From Desulfobacteraceae bacterium (lineage in GTDB: Bacteria; Desulfobacterota; DSM-4660; Desulfatiglandales; Desulfatiglandaceae), in contig JABMQV010000663.1 in assembly GCA_013203065.1 (NCBI GenBank), forward strand, positions 1-9,587: a stretch of 9,587 bases of DNA, read 5' to 3'. Under the pieces are notes generated by a model. That model was not told the origin of the DNA. It ran no database searches and saw only the letters and a list, made by a program, of their open reading frames with translations. The translations under genes and the position numbers were made by a program. Positions 6,905 through 9,587 of the stretch are shown piece by piece (the first letter of the stretch is position 1; each line of letters begins with the position of its first letter).

Positions 6905-7129
6905 CCCGTTTATGTGAACTTCTTTAACAGGGGTAAAGAATATTGTGTCGCCAGAAAACAATCCCATTCCCTATGAAAGAAAGAATTTTTGCACCAAGTG
7001 GAGTTTGGGATTAATCATTTGACTGAGGGGGTGAGTTGATTCAAAGGGGAAGATGATTTCAAGGGATTTTGTGCCAACTTGTTCTTTTTTACAGAACAGT
7101 TGGAACAAATAATTTGCAGGGAAGGGCGC
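6905..7129. other. Gene-free spacer between HU and the XRE-ImmA operon, with an operator-like hairpin
   Basis: No supported gene. The notable element is an inverted repeat at 7074-7103: CCAAC/GTTGG and TGTTCT/AGAACA arms (11 bp with one bulged T) around a T-rich 7-nt loop, 27 bp past the ImmA stop codon at 7130. It contains TGTTC-N9-GAACA (7080-7098), the same pattern as at the XRE promoter. It has no T run after the stem on the minus strand, so it is not a standard intrinsic terminator for the operon. Confidence 0.55.
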
Positions 7130-7828
7130 CTACCCACTTGAACACAGCGCTTGCCAGTTCATGTTTACGGGTGTCAAATTGACCAACAAACGAAGTTCCT
7201 GCAGACGAATGACCATGGCTTGTTTGGAAACGTTGGAAAACCCACCTGCCTCGCACATAGCAGCCGCAATGAAAGGCCAATGTTCAACACAAGGTTCCAC
7301 ATAAAGCGGCCCTCTCCCAACCGCGCTTCTAACATTGTCCAAGACAAGCGGTTCTGGACCACACACTTTTTCAAACGTCTCTCGAACCTCTTTTTCGGGC
7401 ATCAGCAGACATGCCGCGAAATAATCGGCCTGCCACTCAATAGGTTCTCTAGCGTCCTTGAGTCTGCATACGATGGCCTCTTTCTTGGGACTAGTTCTTC
7501 CCTGAATGTCAGCATATTGGCGGTGTAGGATCCAGTGGCCAGCTTCGTGAGCGCAGGTAAAAACCAGTCTCCCCTCCGATCTAGGCTCGAACAACCTCTC
7601 GTTAATGCAAATCAATCTCGACTTCACATAGGTGGCTCCAAGCACATCCTTTACACCCAGCTTTTCTTCAAGGTCATCGTAGGAAAGCCTCAACTCCAAG
7701 GCTCGCTCAATGATATCTTCAACGGGTATGGGAGGCTTGACCGCGTATCCTACCACGGCCTGGAAGTCCTCGATGAGGGCTAAGGCCTTCTCTGCGATTC
7801 TTTCTCTAGATACCCAGGGAACCTTCAT
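7130..7828 (-). CDS. ImmA/IrrE-family zinc metallopeptidase
   Basis: Predicted cytosolic zinc protease, 232 residues. ImmA/IrrE proteins typically cleave a partner XRE repressor upon a signal. The active site HEAGH at 94-98 gives H94, E95 and H98; the third ligand is probably E131 in EWQADYFAACLLMPE (131-145), the usual block of this family. The N-terminal part (about 8-75) has the family pattern ending in ATYVKSRLICINERL. The C-terminal SKQAMVIRLQELRLL (201-215) is the helix-turn-helix-like segment common in ImmA homologues. The ATG at 7828 overlaps the TGA of the XRE gene in an ATGA, and the purine-rich GAGGAAAGG of the upstream gene supplies the ribosome site, so translation is coupled. 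The most likely role is relief of repression by its XRE partner; a toxin-antitoxin role is the alternative. Confidence 0.93.
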   Translation of the reverse strand: MKVPWVSRERIAEKALALIEDFQAVVGYAVKPPIPVEDIIERALELRLSYDDLEEKLGVKDVLGATYVKSRLICINERLFEPRSEGRLVFTCAHEAGHWILHRQYADIQGRTSPKKEAIVCRLKDAREPIEWQADYFAACLLMPEKEVRETFEKVCGPEPLVLDNVRSAVGRGPLYVEPCVEHWPFIAAAMCEAGGFSNVSKQAMVIRLQELRLLVNLTPVNMNWQALCSSG

Positions 7829-8193
7829 GTCCTTTCCTTTCCTCTTTTTCCAAGCCCAGCGATTTTGGCCAGTTGGGTAATCTTCTCCCAGTCATTTTCC
7901 TCAAACTCTTGATGTCTGGCCATCCGCAAAAAATCAGCAACCTCCGGCTCTCTGGCAACATAATCGGATAGCTCTGGATCCACCTTTTTCGCTGCAATCA
8001 GTAAGTCCTTTTTGTCAACCTTCAGGGCGGTGGAGATATTCAGGATCACTACCTCAGAAGGTGGGGGAACGTGTCCGTTTTCCACATCACTCAAATACCC
8101 GGCGGACTTATTTATGAGGCGGGCCAGTTCCCTGAGACCTATTCCTGAATTAATCCTTATCTCTCTCAGAATGTCACCAAAAGTTTTGGCCAT
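7825..8193 (-). CDS. XRE-family transcriptional regulator (partner of the ImmA-like peptidase)
   Basis: A 122-residue protein with an N-terminal helix-turn-helix (about residues 6-60): FGDILREIRINSGIGLRELA, then NKSAGYLSDVENGHVPPP, the typical recognition-helix and E-N-G pattern of XRE regulators. The C-terminal part (about 60-122) is acidic to neutral and contains DYVAREPEVADFLRMAR; it probably serves for dimerisation or contact with the peptidase. It is the first gene of a two-gene operon, with a 4-bp ATGA overlap to the ImmA-like gene. The promoter directly upstream contains a 13-bp palindrome and TGTTC/GAACA half sites, which fits autoregulation. The ATG at 8193 lacks a strong ribosome site (GGAG lies about 15 nt away), so low expression is plausible. 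Confidence 0.92.
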   Translation of the reverse strand: MAKTFGDILREIRINSGIGLRELARLINKSAGYLSDVENGHVPPPSEVVILNISTALKVDKKDLLIAAKKVDPELSDYVAREPEVADFLRMARHQEFEENDWEKITQLAKIAGLGKRGKERT

Positions 8194-8216
8194 GAGACAG
8201 CTCTTATCTCCGATTG

Positions 8217-8250
8217 TGTTCTATTATAACGAACAGGGCCTGTTTGTCAA
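8217..8250 (-). promoter_or_regulatory. XRE-immA promoter with embedded operator palindromes
   Basis: On the minus strand TTGACA (8245-8250), a 16-bp spacer and TATAAT (8223-8228) form a near-ideal promoter. The spacer holds a perfect 13-bp palindrome, AACAGG-G-CCTGTT in plus-strand reading (8232-8244). A second inverted repeat, TGTTC (8217-8221) and GAACA (8231-8235) with 9 bp between, brackets the -10 and shares bases with the first. A repressor bound here would block RNA polymerase, so autoregulation by the XRE protein is the natural inference. Confidence 0.75.
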
Positions 8251-8278
8251 GAAGAAAAAGGAGAAGTTCGGCCATGTG

Positions 8279-8329
8279 CATTGACAATGAGGCAAAGATT
8301 TGAAAATATTGAAATAAGGTAATTGTCAA
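8279..8329. repeat. Inverted repeats directly upstream of the glycosyltransferase gene
   Basis: TTGACAAT (8281-8288) and ATTGTCAA (8322-8329) are perfect 8-bp inverted repeats 33 bp apart. The right arm abuts the ATG at 8330. The left arm is also part of an 11-bp palindrome CATTG-A-CAATG (8279-8289). TTGACA (8281-8286) could serve as a plus-strand -35, but the -10 candidates (AAATAT or AATATT near 8304-8310) are weak and would leave almost no leader. Confidence 0.4.
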
Positions 8330-9019
8330 ATGAAACTTTCCATTATCATACCTTGTTATAATGAAAAGGAATACCTTTCCAAGCTGATTACCCTTGTAAA
8401 GGCATCACCTGTCAAAGAAAAGGAGATTATCCTGGTTGATGATTGCTCCAGTGACGGGACAACTGAATTAATAAAAACCGAAATTGAACCAAAAGTGGAC
8501 AGGGTCATTTACCATGCAACCAACATGGGAAAGGGTGCGGCTATAAAATCTGGTCTCAAACACGTTACAGGAGACCTTGTCATAATCCAGGATGCTGACC
8601 TGGAATATGACCCCCAGGAATACCCTAAACTGATGGCCCCCATCGTTGAAGGAAAAGCAGACGTGGTTTATGGGTCTCGTTTCCTGGGGGGAGGTCCGCA
8701 CAGGGTCCATCTGTTCTGGCACTATGTGGGAAACAAATTCCTTACCATTTTTTCAAATATGTTTACCAATTTGAACCTTACCGATATGGAGACCTGCTAT
8801 AAACTATTCAGGGCGGAAATCATAAAGGAGATCAAGATTGAGCAAAAGCGGTTCGGAATTGAACCGGAGATAACCGCCAAGATAGCTGGAAAGAACTGCC
8901 GTGTCTATGAAGTAGGCATTTCATATTATGGCAGATCCTATGCGGAAGGAAAGAAGATCGGGTGGAAAGATGGCCTCAGAGCCATATATGTCATTTTGAG
9001 ATACGGTATCTTCCGATAG
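8330..9019 (+). CDS. Family 2 glycosyltransferase, DPM1-like (polyprenyl-phosphate sugar transferase)
   Basis: A cytosolic GT-A fold glycosyltransferase, 229 residues, with no membrane segment. Its closest known type is dolichol-/polyprenyl-phosphate mannosyl- or glucosyltransferase, which loads a sugar from a nucleotide sugar onto a lipid carrier at the inner face of the membrane. Motifs are [12 protein letters not shown] (1-12), VDDCSSDGT (36-44) for nucleotide binding, [12 protein letters not shown] (65-76), QDADLEYDP (87-95) with the metal-binding D-x-D, YGSRFLGG (114-121), and [11 protein letters not shown] (176-186). It ends with [17 protein letters not shown], the usual tail of this subgroup. 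The ATG at 8330 follows TAAGG. It stands alone, divergent from the XRE gene, with no other sugar or lipid gene in view, so its acceptor and sugar are unknown. Confidence 0.93.
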   Translation: MKLSIIIPCYNEKEYLSKLITLVKASPVKEKEIILVDDCSSDGTTELIKTEIEPKVDRVIYHATNMGKGAAIKSGLKHVTGDLVIIQDADLEYDPQEYPKLMAPIVEGKADVVYGSRFLGGGPHRVHLFWHYVGNKFLTIFSNMFTNLNLTDMETCYKLFRAEIIKEIKIEQKRFGIEPEITAKIAGKNCRVYEVGISYYGRSYAEGKKIGWKDGLRAIYVILRYGIFR

Positions 9020-9047
9020 GGCCCAGCAAGGGACGACACGAACGAAA

Positions 9048-9191
9048 TTACTTCATCAAAAGCCATTCGTAGAGCGGAACTAAAGTTATGGTCCCCATAT
9101 CCACTTTCAACATTTTTGAGTCATTCATAGTTATAATGACAGATCGTTTAAAGTCATACTCTCGCATCCCTGCCTCAAGGGAAGAGATCCC
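9048..9191 (-). pseudogene. Decayed remnant resembling the C-terminus of a DUF4143-type AAA ATPase
   Basis: One minus-strand frame reads GISSLEAGMREYDFKRSVII, continues with TMNDSKMLKVDMGTITLVPL and YEWLLMK, then stops with TAA at 9048-9050. This resembles the closing segment of AAA ATPases with DUF4143 (a leucine-rich helix ending in a E-Y-G/D-F-K-like turn, an IIT strand, then GTIxLVPLYEWLL). The frame is blocked by a TGA near 9241, and I find no P-loop or other ATPase segment anywhere in the remaining sequence to the window end, so only the tail is present. The match is from memory of the family and was not searched. It could also be a fragment of a gene whose rest was deleted or displaced. 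Confidence 0.55.
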
Positions 9192-9333
9192 CCACATCCA
9201 AGTCTGAAAACGCAAAAGCATCTGAAATTGTTCAAATACTCAGCGCGCTGAAGTTCACCTAATGGATACCTGAACAAGAAGCATGTGGTTTCAGAATGTT
9301 AGAAATTGAGAAGGGGCTAGCTTATTATTGCAT
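9192..9333. other. Gene-free stretch, probably degraded sequence
   Basis: No supported gene. The minus strand has short open stretches in two other frames, one reading TTCFLFRYPLGELQRAEYLN upstream of the ATPase-like tail, which I do not recognise. Stops are frequent in all frames, consistent with decayed coding sequence. Confidence 0.4.
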
Positions 9334-9369
9334 GATACTACAAGATACTTGACAGTATTTTGTAGTATC
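9334..9369. repeat. 16-bp inverted repeat with 4-nt loop
   Basis: Arms 9334-9349 and 9354-9369 pair along 16 bp, with one G-T pair on the plus strand, around TGAC. Each arm is itself made of two GATACT-like units spaced 10 bp apart, so four half sites (GATACT twice, AGTATT, AGTATC) recur about every helical turn. No T run follows. It could be an operator for a dimeric or tetrameric repressor, or a hairpin element. Confidence 0.7.
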
Positions 9370-9542
9370 TGTTTCTGGAAAAACGTCAATGCAAAAAAGA
9401 TCTACTGTATTGACCATTCGCTGGTCACTTCCATCAGCCCCGGCATGGAAATATTTCCTAAATCTTTAATATGCTCAGTCGCTCATTACTCATGGGGATC
9501 TCTTCAACCTTGAAGTGAGGAAAATGCTGTTTTGATAATAGT
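9370..9542. other. Gene-free stretch before the window edge
   Basis: No supported gene. On the minus strand an open stretch of 34 codons (9458-9562) contains KQHFPHFKVEEIPMSNERLS and ends in TAG; it has no recognised homology and runs into the palindrome at 9543. A 6-bp palindrome CTTCAA-CC-TTGAAG lies at 9502-9515. Confidence 0.35.
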
Positions 9543-9581
9543 GGAATAGTGGCAACGTCCCCCTATTCCCGGACGGGTCCG
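9543..9581. repeat. REP-like pair of palindromes at the window end
   Basis: GGAATAG (9543-9549) and CTATTCC (9563-9569) form a 7-bp stem, extendable by two G-C pairs after one mismatch. It is followed directly by CGGAC-GG-GTCCG (9570-9581). The layout of a short GC-rich stem-loop next to a decayed gene recalls REP-type elements or the foot of a Y1/IS200-like unit. Only one copy is visible and the sequence is cut by the window edge, so the class is inferred. Confidence 0.4.
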
Positions 9582-9587
9582 CGGCAA

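Noticed and set aside
7063..7077. TTGGCAC on the minus strand after the ImmA gene as a sigma-54 promoter
   Set aside because: The required GC/TTGC element is missing at the fixed distance; the sequence after ten bases is CT.
8012..8284. 90-codon open frame on the plus strand over the XRE gene and its promoter
   Set aside because: It is antisense to a well-supported XRE gene and would cover that gene's promoter; no recognisable protein pattern.
9349..9354. TTGACA inside the 36-bp hairpin as a plus-strand promoter
   Set aside because: No acceptable -10 at 16-18 bp and no gene downstream; it is explained by the symmetry of the repeat.
9328..9513. 61-codon plus-strand open frame covering the 36-bp hairpin
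   Set aside because: No ribosome site or recognisable pattern, and its 5' part is made of the inverted repeat itself.

Overview
The window looks like a chromosomal segment from an anaerobic, probably sulfate-reducing or syntrophic member of the Desulfobacterota (former Deltaproteobacteria). This rests on three things seen together: a Na+-pumping acyl-CoA decarboxylase gene set, two PflA-like radical SAM proteins with twin-arginine-type signals, and an HU protein with a lysine/alanine-rich tail. The taxonomic call is inference; there is no rRNA or tRNA gene to test it.

Layout. (1) Positions 1-3650 hold the parts of a biotin-dependent, sodium-translocating decarboxylase, arranged as two convergent units. 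On the plus strand are the membrane beta subunit (5' end outside the window) and a 159-residue secreted or membrane-anchored protein. On the minus strand are a minimal 70-residue biotin carrier and a 516-residue carboxyltransferase of the methylmalonyl-CoA decarboxylase/propionyl-CoA carboxylase type. One bidirectional terminator separates the two units. A good minus-strand promoter lies upstream of the biotin carrier. The likely joint job is decarboxylation of (S)-methylmalonyl-CoA to propionyl-CoA coupled to Na+ export, or a related acyl-CoA carboxylase/decarboxylase reaction.

(2) Positions 3650-6240 hold two radical SAM proteins facing each other and overlapping by 35 bp at their 3' ends. 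One is PflX-like (COG1313 type). The other is like the radical SAM enzyme of the AmmeMemoRadiSam group. Both begin with a Tat-like leader, which is odd for an enzyme class that needs cytosolic SAM and low-potential electrons.

(3) Positions 6240-8330, all minus strand, hold an HU-family nucleoid protein with a histone-H1-like basic tail, then a two-gene operon of an XRE regulator and an ImmA/IrrE metallopeptidase. The XRE gene has a near-consensus promoter containing a 13-bp palindrome and overlapping a TGTTC-N9-GAACA site. A second TGTTC-N9-GAACA site, identical at 15 of 19 positions, lies just beyond the end of the operon.

(4) Positions 8330-9587 hold a soluble DPM1-like family 2 glycosyltransferase, then about 570 bp without an intact gene. 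That stretch contains a decayed minus-strand remnant resembling the C-terminus of DUF4143-type AAA ATPases, a 16-bp-stem hairpin, and a REP-like palindrome at the window edge. It reads as a zone of past insertion and gene loss.

No CRISPR array, rRNA, tRNA or intact transposase was seen. The most interesting items are the paired Tat-leader radical SAM proteins and the matched operator-like sites that bracket the XRE-ImmA operon.
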